The notes under the pieces: generated by a model
Seen by the model: the letters and a program-made list of their open reading frames with translations, nothing else
Told to the model about the DNA's origin: nothing
Databases searched by the model: none
Assembly (NCBI GenBank): GCA_016713875.1
Contig: JADJOI010000003.1
Coordinates: 3,100,001-3,164,000 of the forward strand
Length of the DNA stretch: 64,000 bases
Origin: Flavobacteriales bacterium
GTDB taxonomy: Bacteria > Bacteroidota > Bacteroidia > Flavobacteriales_F > PHOS-HE28
Reading direction: 5' to 3'
Part shown: positions 30,655-38,851 of the stretch, one piece after another
Numbering within the stretch: position 1 is the stretch's first letter
Layout of the letters: every line of letters starts with the position of its first letter
Made by a program: the position numbers and the translations under genes

Positions 30655-32219
30655 GGCGGCTCCTGGGGTGCGGGCTCGTCGCCGTCATGCAGCTGGGTGC
30701 CGCTCAGGCCCAGGTGGACAGCATGGCCCTCCGATATGCCTCCACCATCACGGCGGCGGACCTCATGCGTCACTTGGGCATTCTGGCCAGCGATGCCTAT
30801 GAGGGCCGGGAGGCCGGCCAGCGCGGGCAGAAGATGGCCGCGGAGTACCTGCGCGAACAGTTCCAGGCCTTCGGCATCCCCGAAGTGCCCGATGGCGCGG
30901 GCCGCGGCGTCAAGCAAGGCTATTTCCAGCCCTTCGTGCTGGAGGTGAGGCGCCCCGGTGGCATCGTGGTGATGGTGGCGGGCAAGCCGTTCCGCTATCT
31001 GGAGGGGATGTTCTACTTCAATGAACGGTTGGAGCAGGAGCTGCGCGTGGAACAGGCGCTGCTGGTGTGCGCACCGGCCGGGCTCCCTCCGGACACCGCG
31101 CTGCGCGGCCAGGACCTCAAAGGCAGGGGCCTGCTGGTGGTGGATCGCGGGTCGAGCGGGACCTCCCCCCTGGCCACCATGAGCGCATGGACCGCGGCCG
31201 CCGAGCAGGCCGGGGCCTCGGTGCTCTTCTTTGCCACACCGGCCTTCGAGGAGCTCCGCAGCACTTACGGCCATCACCTCTCCAGTGCGCGCATGCGGCT
31301 GGCGGGCGATGAAGGTGAGCGTGCCCGGCGGCGGCCCGAGCGCGCGGGCGCGTTGCAGGTGATCGTCGCGGGACAGGCCCTGAGTGACGCCTTGCTCGAC
31401 CGCGCGGGTTGGACCCGGGCCAGCCTGCTGAAACGCGCCCGCCGCCGCCTGATCACGGCCTCTTTCGCACCGGACCTGGTCCTGAGCGCCACGCCGCTGC
31501 GAAGCGAGCTGATCAGTGAGAACGTGCTGGCCTATGTGGAAGGCCGTGACCACAAGGATGAGCTTGTCGTGGTGACCGCGCACTACGACCACATCGGGAA
31601 GGATGGCACCGAGGTGTACAACGGGGCCGACGACGATGGCAGCGGCACGGTGGCGCTGTTGGAGCTGGCCGAGGCGTTCGCCCGCGCCAAGGCCGAGGGC
31701 CAGGGCCCGCGACGCAGTGTGCTCTTCATGCCGGTGAGCGCCGAGGAGAAAGGCCTGCTCGGTTCACAGTACTACAGCGAGCATCCGGTGTTCCCGCTGG
31801 ACCGCACGGTGGCCGACCTCAACATCGACATGATCGGTCGGCGGGACAGCGCGCATGCCACCGGCGCGCCCTATGTGTATGTGATCGGCAGCGACCGCAT
31901 GAGCACCGAGCTGCATGCGATCAACGAGCAGGCCAACCGCACCTACACCGCGCTGGAGCTGGACTACACCTACAACGCGCCCGACGACCCCAACAAGTAC
32001 TACTACCGCAGCGACCACTACAACTTCACGCGCAACGGGGTGCCGGCCATCTTCTACTTCAGCGGCGTGCACGAGGACTACCATGGCCCCGGGGATGAGG
32101 TGGACAAGATCCTGCCTGACCTGCTGGAGGAGCGCACACGTCTGGTGTTCCATACGGCGTGGCTCCTGGCCAACCGGGCGGAACGGATCGTGGTGGACCG
32201 TCCCGAAGGGGGCAAGTAG
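30651..32219 (+). CDS. Exported M28-family zinc aminopeptidase
   Basis: A 522-residue M28 metallopeptidase. A signal peptide (RRLLGCGLVAVMQLGAAQA) precedes a region typical of Bacteroidota M28 enzymes (GILASDAYEGREAGQRGQKMAAEYL) and a PA-domain-like insert (about 130-280). Catalytic zinc ligands are His in VVTAHYDHIG, Asp in NGADDDGSG, the Glu pair in SAEEKGLLG, Asp in NIDMIGR and His in YRSDHYNFTRNG. It overlaps rpiB by four bases, an arrangement that points to coupled translation rather than a shared pathway. Paralogue of the M28 gene at 17872, with different flanking domains. Confidence 0.9.
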   Translation: MRRLLGCGLVAVMQLGAAQAQVDSMALRYASTITAADLMRHLGILASDAYEGREAGQRGQKMAAEYLREQFQAFGIPEVPDGAGRGVKQGYFQPFVLEVRRPGGIVVMVAGKPFRYLEGMFYFNERLEQELRVEQALLVCAPAGLPPDTALRGQDLKGRGLLVVDRGSSGTSPLATMSAWTAAAEQAGASVLFFATPAFEELRSTYGHHLSSARMRLAGDEGERARRRPERAGALQVIVAGQALSDALLDRAGWTRASLLKRARRRLITASFAPDLVLSATPLRSELISENVLAYVEGRDHKDELVVVTAHYDHIGKDGTEVYNGADDDGSGTVALLELAEAFARAKAEGQGPRRSVLFMPVSAEEKGLLGSQYYSEHPVFPLDRTVADLNIDMIGRRDSAHATGAPYVYVIGSDRMSTELHAINEQANRTYTALELDYTYNAPDDPNKYYYRSDHYNFTRNGVPAIFYFSGVHEDYHGPGDEVDKILPDLLEERTRLVFHTAWLLANRAERIVVDRPEGGK

Positions 32220-32222
32220 GCC

Positions 32223-33473
32223 CTAGGAGGCCTGCGGCTGCTCGGCGAGCAGGTCCTGCAGGAAGCGATCGAGGTTGCGCTTGTAATGCGAGTAGTGCTC
32301 GCCCGTCCCCGGCCCGTAGAATCCCGTGCGGATGCGCCGCACCTTGCCCTGCCGGTCGATGAAGATGCAGGTGGGGTAGCTCATCACGTGGTCCAGGAAG
32401 GGCAGCTTGGCGCTGGCGACCTCCTTGTTGGCATTGCCGGCGTACACGATGGGGTACTTCACCTGCAGGCGATCGCGGAAGTGCTTCAGCGCAGCGATGG
32501 AGCGTGCCTCGTCCTCGTACTTCTCGAAGGCGATGGCGATCACCTCAAGCCCGTTGGCATTGTGCTTCGCGTACAGCTCGTCCAGCAGCAGCGTCTCGTC
32601 CACGCAGTTGGGGCACCAGCTGCCCATCACCTGCACCATGAGCACCTTGCCCGCGAACCGGGCGTCCTTGGGGCTCACCTGGCCGCCATCGATGTCCGGG
32701 AACCGGAAATCAACCATGTCATGGCCTTCCTTGAGGAAGGTGAGCGAATCCGGGTCGCGCAGGTGGAACCGCGGATCGCGTACGGCGATCCAGGGCTCCT
32801 GCCAGTGGGTGCCGCTCCAATAGCGGCCGATCAGGCTGTCGTTGCGCAGCTGGGCCTTGAAGAGGAAGGCGTGCGAGCCGTCGAAGCACGAGAGCTTCAA
32901 GGAGTCGCCGGCCACCACGCCTTCCAGGAAGCGGTAGTCGCCCGTTTCGGTCCCGAAGGTGCCGGTGAGCAGTCCGTCCCGCTGGGTGAACAGGCCCAGG
33001 GCATCATAGCCCTCCGGGGTGCCATGGCTGAAGTGGGTGCGCCATTGTCCGGAGAGGTCGCCCATGGGGCTGCCGGCGAGGTCGAAGCGCTGTGCAGGGC
33101 CGCACCGGGCCGTGAAGGCGATGCGGTAGTCGGGACCCTTGAGGTAGTTATGCCAGTGGCCGGTGATGGTGCTGTCGTTCACCAGCCGTCCGCGGAACTC
33201 CGAATCGAACAGTGGCATGCGCACCCGGATGGAGTCGGCGTGCAGGGTGATGTCATCCACGGCGATGCGCTCCTCCCCGTTGTGCACCACCATGCGCCAC
33301 GCGCTGCTGTCGTGCTGCAGGTCGAAGAGGAAGGGCAGCTCCTGGCCGTTCAGGTCCAGCGCCATGCGCCAGGAGCCCGTGCGTGGTGCGGTGGAGCTGT
33401 GGTCGGGCCTGCTGGAGCACCCCACCCACCCCAGGGCGACGAGCAACAGGAACAGGGCGGTGCGCAAGGCCAT
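32223..33473 (-). CDS. TlpA-like thioredoxin-domain lipoprotein
   Basis: A 416-residue exported protein. The leader ends in GWVGC, an atypical but plausible lipobox. Residues 30-250 form two beta-rich blocks with a shared motif (SWRMALDLNGQELPFLF and QWRTHFSHGTPEGYDALGLF). A thioredoxin-like domain (about 265-405) has the redox motif SWCPNC and the cis-Pro segment YPTCIFID. Proteins of this layout reduce disulfides or support cytochrome maturation in the periplasm. A -7 box TAGCTTTG (minus, 33485-33492) lies 12 bp before the ATG. It converges on the M28 peptidase with 3 bp between stops. Confidence 0.85.
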   Translation of the reverse strand: MALRTALFLLLVALGWVGCSSRPDHSSTAPRTGSWRMALDLNGQELPFLFDLQHDSSAWRMVVHNGEERIAVDDITLHADSIRVRMPLFDSEFRGRLVNDSTITGHWHNYLKGPDYRIAFTARCGPAQRFDLAGSPMGDLSGQWRTHFSHGTPEGYDALGLFTQRDGLLTGTFGTETGDYRFLEGVVAGDSLKLSCFDGSHAFLFKAQLRNDSLIGRYWSGTHWQEPWIAVRDPRFHLRDPDSLTFLKEGHDMVDFRFPDIDGGQVSPKDARFAGKVLMVQVMGSWCPNCVDETLLLDELYAKHNANGLEVIAIAFEKYEDEARSIAALKHFRDRLQVKYPIVYAGNANKEVASAKLPFLDHVMSYPTCIFIDRQGKVRRIRTGFYGPGTGEHYSHYKRNLDRFLQDLLAEQPQAS

Positions 33474-33541
33474 GGAAAGGCCGGCAAAGCTAGAAGCCTG
33501 CGCGGACCGGAGATGGTCGCTTGCGTCGACGGCGGGGAAAC

Positions 33542-35101
33542 CTACAGGTCGAAGGTGATGCCCTGCGCCAGCGGTAGCTTGCTGCCGTAGTTGATCGTGT
33601 TGGTCTGGCGGCGCATGTAGGCTTTCCAGGCATCGCTTCCGCTTTCGCGGCCACCGCCGGTCTCCTTCTCCCCGCCGAAGGCGCCGCCGATCTCCGCACC
33701 GCTGGTGCCGATGTTCACGTTGGCGATGCCGCAGTCGCTGCCCGCCGCGCTCAGGAAACGCTCGGCCTCGCGCAGGTCCAGCGTCATGATGGCGCTGCTC
33801 AGGCCCTGCTTCACGTTGTTCTGGATGGCGATGGCCTCCTGCAGGTCACCGCTGTACTTCAGCAAGTAGAGGATGGGCGCGAAGGTCTCCTCCTGCACGA
33901 TGGCCATGTCCGGCGTGGCCTCCACCACGGCGGGCTTCACGTAGCACCCGCTCTCGTACCCCTTCCCCTCCAGCACGCCGCCTTCCACGGCCAGCCGACC
34001 GCCTTGCGCCTTGGCGGCCTCCAGGGCGTTCAGGTACATGGTGACGGCGGCGGTGTCGATCAGCGGGCCCACGTGGTTGCGCTCGTCCAGGGGATCACCG
34101 ATGCGGAGCTGCGTGTACGCGTTCACCAGCTTCTGCTTGAAGGCGTCGTACACCGCCTCGTGGATGATGAGGCGGCGGGTGCTGGTGCAGCGCTGGCCGG
34201 CCGTCCCCACCGCGCCGAAGACGCAGCCGATGAGGGCCATGTCCAGGTCGGCCTTGTCGCTGATGATGATCGCGTTGTTGCCGCCCAGTTCCAGCAGGGA
34301 ACGACCCAGGCGTTCGCCGACCGCCGCGCCTACGGCCTTGCCCATGCGCGTGCTGCCCGTGGCGCTCACCAGGGGGATGCGTCCATCGTGGCTCATCCAT
34401 TCGCCCACTTCACGACCGCCGTTCACGATGCTGCTCACGCCCTCGGGCACACCGTTGCGCTTGAACACGTCCGCGGTGATGTGCTGGCAGGCGATGCTGC
34501 ACAGCGGGGTCTTCTCGCTGGGCTTCCACAGGGTGACGTCGCCGCAGACCCAGGCCAGGGCGGTGTTCCAGCTCCATACGGCCACTGGGAAGTTGAACGC
34601 GGTGATGATGCCCACAAGCCCCACCGGGTGCCACTGTTCGTACATGCGGTGGTCCGGACGTTCGCTATGCATGGTGAGCCCTTGCAGCTGGCGGCTCAGG
34701 CCCACGGCGAAGTCGCAGATGTCGATCATCTCCTGCACCTCGCCCAGGCCTTCCTGGTAGCTCTTGCCCATCTCGTAGCTCACCAGTTTGCCCAGGGCGG
34801 CCTTGTGCTTGCGCAGCTCTTCGCCCAACTGACGTACCACCTCGCCGCGCTTGGGTGCGGGCCAGGTGCGCCATTCGGCAAAGGCCTTCTGCGCGGTCGC
34901 CACCACCTGATCATACTCGGCCTTTGTGGCCCCACGCACGCTGCCGATGAGCGCGCCATCCACCGGGCTGTGGCTCTCGAGCACTGCACCGCTGCCCGGG
35001 ATCCATTGGTTGCCGGTGGACACGCCGGGGTTCTGGTCCTGGACGCCGAGGGTGCGCAGCAGGTCGCCGATCCGTGGGCTGGGGAGGGTCATGGTGCTCA
35101 T
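33542..35101 (-). CDS. Aldehyde dehydrogenase, ALDH7 / aminoadipate-semialdehyde type
   Basis: A 519-residue NAD-dependent aldehyde dehydrogenase closest to ALDH7 (antiquitin, aminoadipate-semialdehyde dehydrogenase). That enzyme oxidises L-2-aminoadipate semialdehyde in lysine breakdown. The NAD-binding region is WNTALAWVCGDVTLWKPSEKTP. The general base Glu is in LLELGGNNAIII and the nucleophile Cys in TAGQRCTSTRRLI. The C-terminal GIANVNIGTSGAEIGGAFGG matches this subfamily. No other lysine-degradation gene is adjacent, so the substrate is inferred from similarity. A perfect -7 box TACCTTTG (minus) lies 17 bp upstream of the ATG at 35099-35101. Confidence 0.88.
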   Translation of the reverse strand: MSTMTLPSPRIGDLLRTLGVQDQNPGVSTGNQWIPGSGAVLESHSPVDGALIGSVRGATKAEYDQVVATAQKAFAEWRTWPAPKRGEVVRQLGEELRKHKAALGKLVSYEMGKSYQEGLGEVQEMIDICDFAVGLSRQLQGLTMHSERPDHRMYEQWHPVGLVGIITAFNFPVAVWSWNTALAWVCGDVTLWKPSEKTPLCSIACQHITADVFKRNGVPEGVSSIVNGGREVGEWMSHDGRIPLVSATGSTRMGKAVGAAVGERLGRSLLELGGNNAIIISDKADLDMALIGCVFGAVGTAGQRCTSTRRLIIHEAVYDAFKQKLVNAYTQLRIGDPLDERNHVGPLIDTAAVTMYLNALEAAKAQGGRLAVEGGVLEGKGYESGCYVKPAVVEATPDMAIVQEETFAPILYLLKYSGDLQEAIAIQNNVKQGLSSAIMTLDLREAERFLSAAGSDCGIANVNIGTSGAEIGGAFGGEKETGGGRESGSDAWKAYMRRQTNTINYGSKLPLAQGITFDL

Positions 35102-35118
35102 GGTGGTGAAAAGGGGCG

Positions 35119-35126
35119 CAAAGGTA
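35119..35126 (-). promoter_or_regulatory. -7 box for the aldehyde dehydrogenase
   Basis: Minus-strand TACCTTTG, perfect TAnnTTTG consensus. The remaining intergenic DNA up to 35343 holds no gene that I can recognise. Confidence 0.65.
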
Positions 35127-35343
35127 GATTCCGGGTACAGGGGTCACCGGTGTGTTGGGTCACCAGGCCGACGCTACGACCGCCTGATCGCCCTTTGGAT
35201 CAGTAAGCGGCTGAAAATCAGGGAGATGGGCCCCTCTTCGAACGACCGCCACGATCGCTCCGGGATCGCCGTTCGGGTGACACGGAGAGGTGCACCACTG
35301 CACGCCCCCCTTCAACGCAACAGAACGAAGAAAAACAGGCTTC

Positions 35344-36273
35344 TCAGACGGTCGCCTTGCGGAAGAGGTACAATGAGCTTGATGTGGGTCGGTCGGAAAG
35401 GGCGCTCACCAAGTTGGACCAAGCACCGAACAGCACACCGCGAAGCAGCGCCATGACCGCACCGTGGCCGCGGTACCGTTCGCTGAGCAGGGCGATGTAG
35501 GGTGCGTCCAGCCACATGGGTCGCACCGCGATCGGTTCGAAGCCATGTTCGGTCACGAGCCGATGCATATCGCTCCGCCGGAAGTGGGAGAGGTGGCGCG
35601 GAACGTCGTATGCTGCCCATGCGCTCCCGTAGTGCTGCGCGTCCCAGCTTTCGCGATCGGGCACGGCGATCACCAACAGGCCGTCATCCGCGGTGAGGGC
35701 ATAGAGCCGTTTCAGGGTACCACGAAGGTCAGGCAGGTGCTCCAGGACGTGCCAGAGGGTGACGACATGGAACTGCTCCCGTCCGGGTACTTGGTCCAGG
35801 GAGGGCACTACCGGGATCGCGTGGTGGGCAATGGCCTGTTCACGGGCTTTCAAAGCGGGCTCCACCCCGGATACCAAGTACCCCCTGCGCTTGAGGTGGC
35901 CGAGGAATTCGCCGGTACCACATCCCACGTCCAGCACGCGGCCGTTGGTGCGGTGGGTGGCCACCAGGGCATGTTTGCGGGCAAGGGCCCAGCGACGGGC
36001 CACTTGGTACAGTCGATCGGACAGGGTCCGACGGCTGTTGCTGTGGCTGATGTAGTCGGCGCTTTCGTAGTAGCGTCCGATCACCTGCTGTGTGGGCCGC
36101 GGGTTGGTGAACCTGAACCCACAGGAGGCGCAATCCACCAGCTGGAAGCGCTCGTGGGAGATGGAATGGTCCTCGACCGTCAGGGCAGGTAAGGGGCTCG
36201 CCGCCCCACACAGGGGGCAGCGGTCCAGGGTTTCGTGGGTGTGTTGTTCCACGTGGAACGATCGATCGGTCAT
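35344..36273 (-). CDS. Class I SAM-dependent methyltransferase with N-terminal zinc ribbon
   Basis: A 309-residue methyltransferase. The N-terminal part carries a Cys4 zinc ribbon (CPLCG and CASCGFRF, about residues 19-55). The SAM-binding domain (about 108-215) has motif I RVLDVGCGTGEFLGHL, motif II SGVEPA and the HVLEHLPDLRGTL block of Methyltransf_11/12 enzymes. Substrate unknown; related proteins modify sugars or lipids. The start codon overlaps the mnmG stop (ATGA), so it is co-transcribed with mnmG. Codons 5-9 (FHVEQ) are encoded by one of the three parS-like palindromes, so the N-terminus is constrained by that DNA site. Confidence 0.85.
   Translation of the reverse strand: MTDRSFHVEQHTHETLDRCPLCGAASPLPALTVEDHSISHERFQLVDCASCGFRFTNPRPTQQVIGRYYESADYISHSNSRRTLSDRLYQVARRWALARKHALVATHRTNGRVLDVGCGTGEFLGHLKRRGYLVSGVEPALKAREQAIAHHAIPVVPSLDQVPGREQFHVVTLWHVLEHLPDLRGTLKRLYALTADDGLLVIAVPDRESWDAQHYGSAWAAYDVPRHLSHFRRSDMHRLVTEHGFEPIAVRPMWLDAPYIALLSERYRGHGAVMALLRGVLFGAWSNLVSALSDRPTSSSLYLFRKATV
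36246..36259. promoter_or_regulatory. parS-like palindrome, site 1
   Basis: GTTCCACGTGGAAC is a perfect palindrome matching the bacterial parS consensus TGTTNCACGTGNAACA (ParB/Spo0J binding). It is preceded by t and followed by gatcg. It lies within the first codons of the methyltransferase gene, just outside mnmG. Confidence 0.75.
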
Positions 36274-38149
36274 CGGCCCATGTAAACGAGCAGGACACTG
36301 ATGTCCGCTGGTGAAACGCCGCTGATGCGACTGGCCTGCCCTAGGGTGGTGGGTCGCACCCGGTCCAGTTTCTGCCGCGCCTCGATGCTCAACGAGGTCA
36401 GCTTGGCGTAGTCGAGGTTCACATCCAAGGGAACGTGGTCCAGGCGGTTCATGCGCTCCGCCAGGTCGCGTTCGCGCTCCAGGTAGCCCTCATACTTCAC
36501 CTGGATCTCCACCTGCTCGATCGCCTCCTCGGCCAGGTCGGTCGCCTCCGTTCTCCAGTCCTCTCGACGCTCGAACAAGGGCTCGAGATCGCCATACGTG
36601 AGCTGGGGTCGGGTGAGCAGGTCGAACAGCCGGGTACGCTGTTTCACGGGGGTGGTTCCACGTGGAACGATCACCGCGTTGGAGGCTTCTGGCGCCGGGC
36701 TTTCGGCCTTTAGGCCGTCCACCAAGGCCTGGCTGAGGCGCTGCTTGCGCTCCACCCGGCGCAGACGCTCATCATCGGCCAGGCCCAGGGCGTGGCTGCG
36801 CGGGGTCAACCGCAGGTCGGCGTTGTCCTGCCGCAGCAGGATCCGGAACTCCGCTCGGCTGGTGAACATTCGGTAGGGCTCCTCGGTACCCTTGGTGATC
36901 AGGTCATCCACCAACACCCCGATGTAGGCCTCGTCCCGATCGAGGACGAAGGGGTCCTTCTCGCGCAGCTTCAGGTGGGCGTTGATGCCTGCCATGAGGC
37001 CCTGGCAGGCGGCCTCCTCGTAGCCGGTGGTGCCGTTGATCTGCCCGGCGAAATAGAGGCCCTCCACCAGTTTCGTTTCCAGCGTGTGCCGCAGCTGGGT
37101 GGGGGGGAAGTAATCGTACTCCACCGCGTAGCCGGGGCGGAACATGCGGGCGTTCGCGAAGCCGGCGATCTTGCGCAAGGCGGCCAGCTGCACCTCCTCC
37201 GGCAGGCTGGTGCTGAAGCCGTTGATGTAGGTCTCCACCGTGTCCCAGCCTTCTGGTTCCACGAAGATCTGGTGGCGCTCCTTGTCGGCGAAGCGGTCGA
37301 TCTTGTCCTCGATGCTGGGGCAGTAGCGGGGGCCGATGCCCCGGATACGCCCGTTGAACATCGGGCTGCGGTCGAAGCCGGTGCGCAGGATGTCATGCAC
37401 CTCGGGACTGGTGTAGGTCATCCAGCAACTCAACTGCCGCTGCAGTGGTCGGGTGGTGGGGGAGTAGCTGAATTTGGCCGGTCGTTCATCCCCCGGCTGC
37501 TCTTCCATCGCGCTGTGGTCGATGCTGCGGCCATCCACGCGGGGCGGGGTGCCGGTCTTCATGCGACCGGCCTCGAAGCCCAGTTCCACCAGCTGCTCGG
37601 TGATGCCATGGCTGGCTTTCTCGCCGGCGCGTCCGCCCCGATCTGGCGCTCGCCGATGTGCATCACCCCGTTCATGAAGGTGCCGCTGGTGAGCACCACG
37701 GCACGGCAGGCGATGCGCATGCCCAAACCGGTGACCACCCCAGCCACACGCCTGTCCGCCACCTCGATGCGCACCACGCTGTCCTGCCAGAAGTGGACGT
37801 TCGGGGTCTGTTCCAGGAGGCGGCGCCACTCGGCAGCGAAGAGGTTGCGGTCGTTCTGGGTGCGGGGGCTCCACATGGCGGGTCCCTTGCTGCGGTTCAG
37901 CATGCGGAACTGCACGGCGCTGCGGTCGCTCACCAGGCCGCTGTAGCCCCCAAGGGCGTCGATCTCGCGCACGATCTGGCCCTTGGCCACGCCGCCCATG
38001 GCGGGGTTGCAGCTCATCTGGCCGATGACGCCCATGTTCATGGTCACCAGCAGCACGCGCGAGCCGAGGTTGGCTGCGGCGGCCGCGGCTTCGCATCCGG
38101 CGTGGCCGCCGCCCACCACCACCACGTCGTAGGTGTCCATCACGCTCAT
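36270..38149 (-). CDS. mnmG: tRNA uridine-5-carboxymethylaminomethyl modification enzyme MnmG, with a one-base frameshift
   Basis: MnmG (GidA), with MnmE, makes the cmnm5 modification on U34 of several tRNAs. The 5' part reads DVVVVGGGHAGCEAA (FAD binding), MSCNPAMGGVAKGQIVREID and LTSGTFMNGVMHIGERQIG. Then the frame changes: EKASHGITEQLVELGFEAGR and all later blocks (RIGPRYCPSIEDKI, GQINGTTGYEEAACQGL, the C-terminal helical domain) lie in another frame. One missing base in the C run at 37636-37639 (G run on the coding strand) accounts for the shift. Restored length would be about 626 residues, the family norm. The product is essential for normal decoding, so a sequence error is as likely as a real mutation. 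Start ATG 38138-38140 is an alternative. Confidence 0.88.
36655..36668. promoter_or_regulatory. parS-like palindrome, site 2 (inside mnmG)
   Basis: GTTCCACGTGGAAC followed by gatc, identical to sites 1 and 3 over 18 bases. It encodes the residues VPRGT in a variable loop near the start of the MnmG C-terminal domain. Confidence 0.75.
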
Positions 38150-38174
38150 GGAGTGATCGTGGAAAACCCGGTGT

Positions 38175-38188
38175 GTTCCACGTGGAAC
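38175..38188. promoter_or_regulatory. parS-like palindrome, site 3 (upstream of mnmG)
   Basis: GTTCCACGTGGAAC preceded by t and followed by gatcg, in the leader 26 bp upstream of the mnmG start. Confidence 0.78.
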
Positions 38189-38267
38189 GATCGTGGAAAA
38201 CTCCGAGCCCTCCCGCAAGGTCCGCGCCCTGTCGGGAAGAGCCGATGAGGGTGTGGTAGCCGGTGGA

Positions 38268-38807
38268 TCAACGGCTGTGGTAAAAGAGGAGGCTGGCCTT
38301 GGCCAGCGTGTTCGCGTTCAGGGTATAGCCCACCAAGGCGGGGCTGGCCTGGGCGTCCAGTCCCAGCTTCTCCACCCCCAAGGCATGCACCGTGACCACA
38401 TACCGGTGGGCGCCATGGCCCACGGGCGGGCAGGGGCCGCCGTAGCCCATCCCGCCGAAGTCGGTGCGGCTCTGCACGGCCACCTCGGGTATACCGGGCA
38501 TGCCCGGGGTGCCGGCGCCGGTCGGCAGCATGGAGGTGCTTGCGGGCAGGTCGAAGACCACCCAGTGCCACCACCCACTGCCAGTGGGCGCGTCGGGGTC
38601 GTACATCGTCACGGCGAAGCTCTTGGTGCCGGCGGGGGCGTTCGCCCAGCTCAGCTGGGGGCTCTGGTTCCTGCCGGTGCAGCCGAAGCCGTTGTACACC
38701 TGCTGGTCGGTGGCCTGGCCGCCCACATCGGTGCTGGTGAGGGTGAAGGTCTGGGCCACTAGGGAGCCGCTCACCAGAAGCGGGGCCAGGAGCAGGAGGG
38801 TGCGCAT
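38268..38807 (-). CDS. YbhB/YbcL-family exported protein (Raf-kinase-inhibitor-like)
   Basis: A 179-residue PEBP-family protein with a signal peptide (RTLLLLAPLLVSGSLVA). Family motifs are TFTLTSTDVG, QSPQLSWANAPAGTKSFAVTMYDPDAPTG, WWHWVVFDLPAS and YGGPCPPVGHGAHRYVVTVHAL. The central Asp-Pro-Asp-Ala and Gly-Pro-Cys-Pro segments form the anion-binding pocket of PEBP proteins. The bacterial role is unclear. A TACCTTCG box (minus, 38826-38833) lies 18 bp before the ATG. Confidence 0.9.
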   Translation of the reverse strand: MRTLLLLAPLLVSGSLVAQTFTLTSTDVGGQATDQQVYNGFGCTGRNQSPQLSWANAPAGTKSFAVTMYDPDAPTGSGWWHWVVFDLPASTSMLPTGAGTPGMPGIPEVAVQSRTDFGGMGYGGPCPPVGHGAHRYVVTVHALGVEKLGLDAQASPALVGYTLNANTLAKASLLFYHSR

Positions 38808-38851
38808 GGGGCTGGAAAGGATCCCCGAAGGTACTTCGGCGCGGCGAAGGC

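Noticed and set aside
36640..36650. tgtttcacggg as a fourth parS site
   Set aside because: Only half of the palindrome is present.
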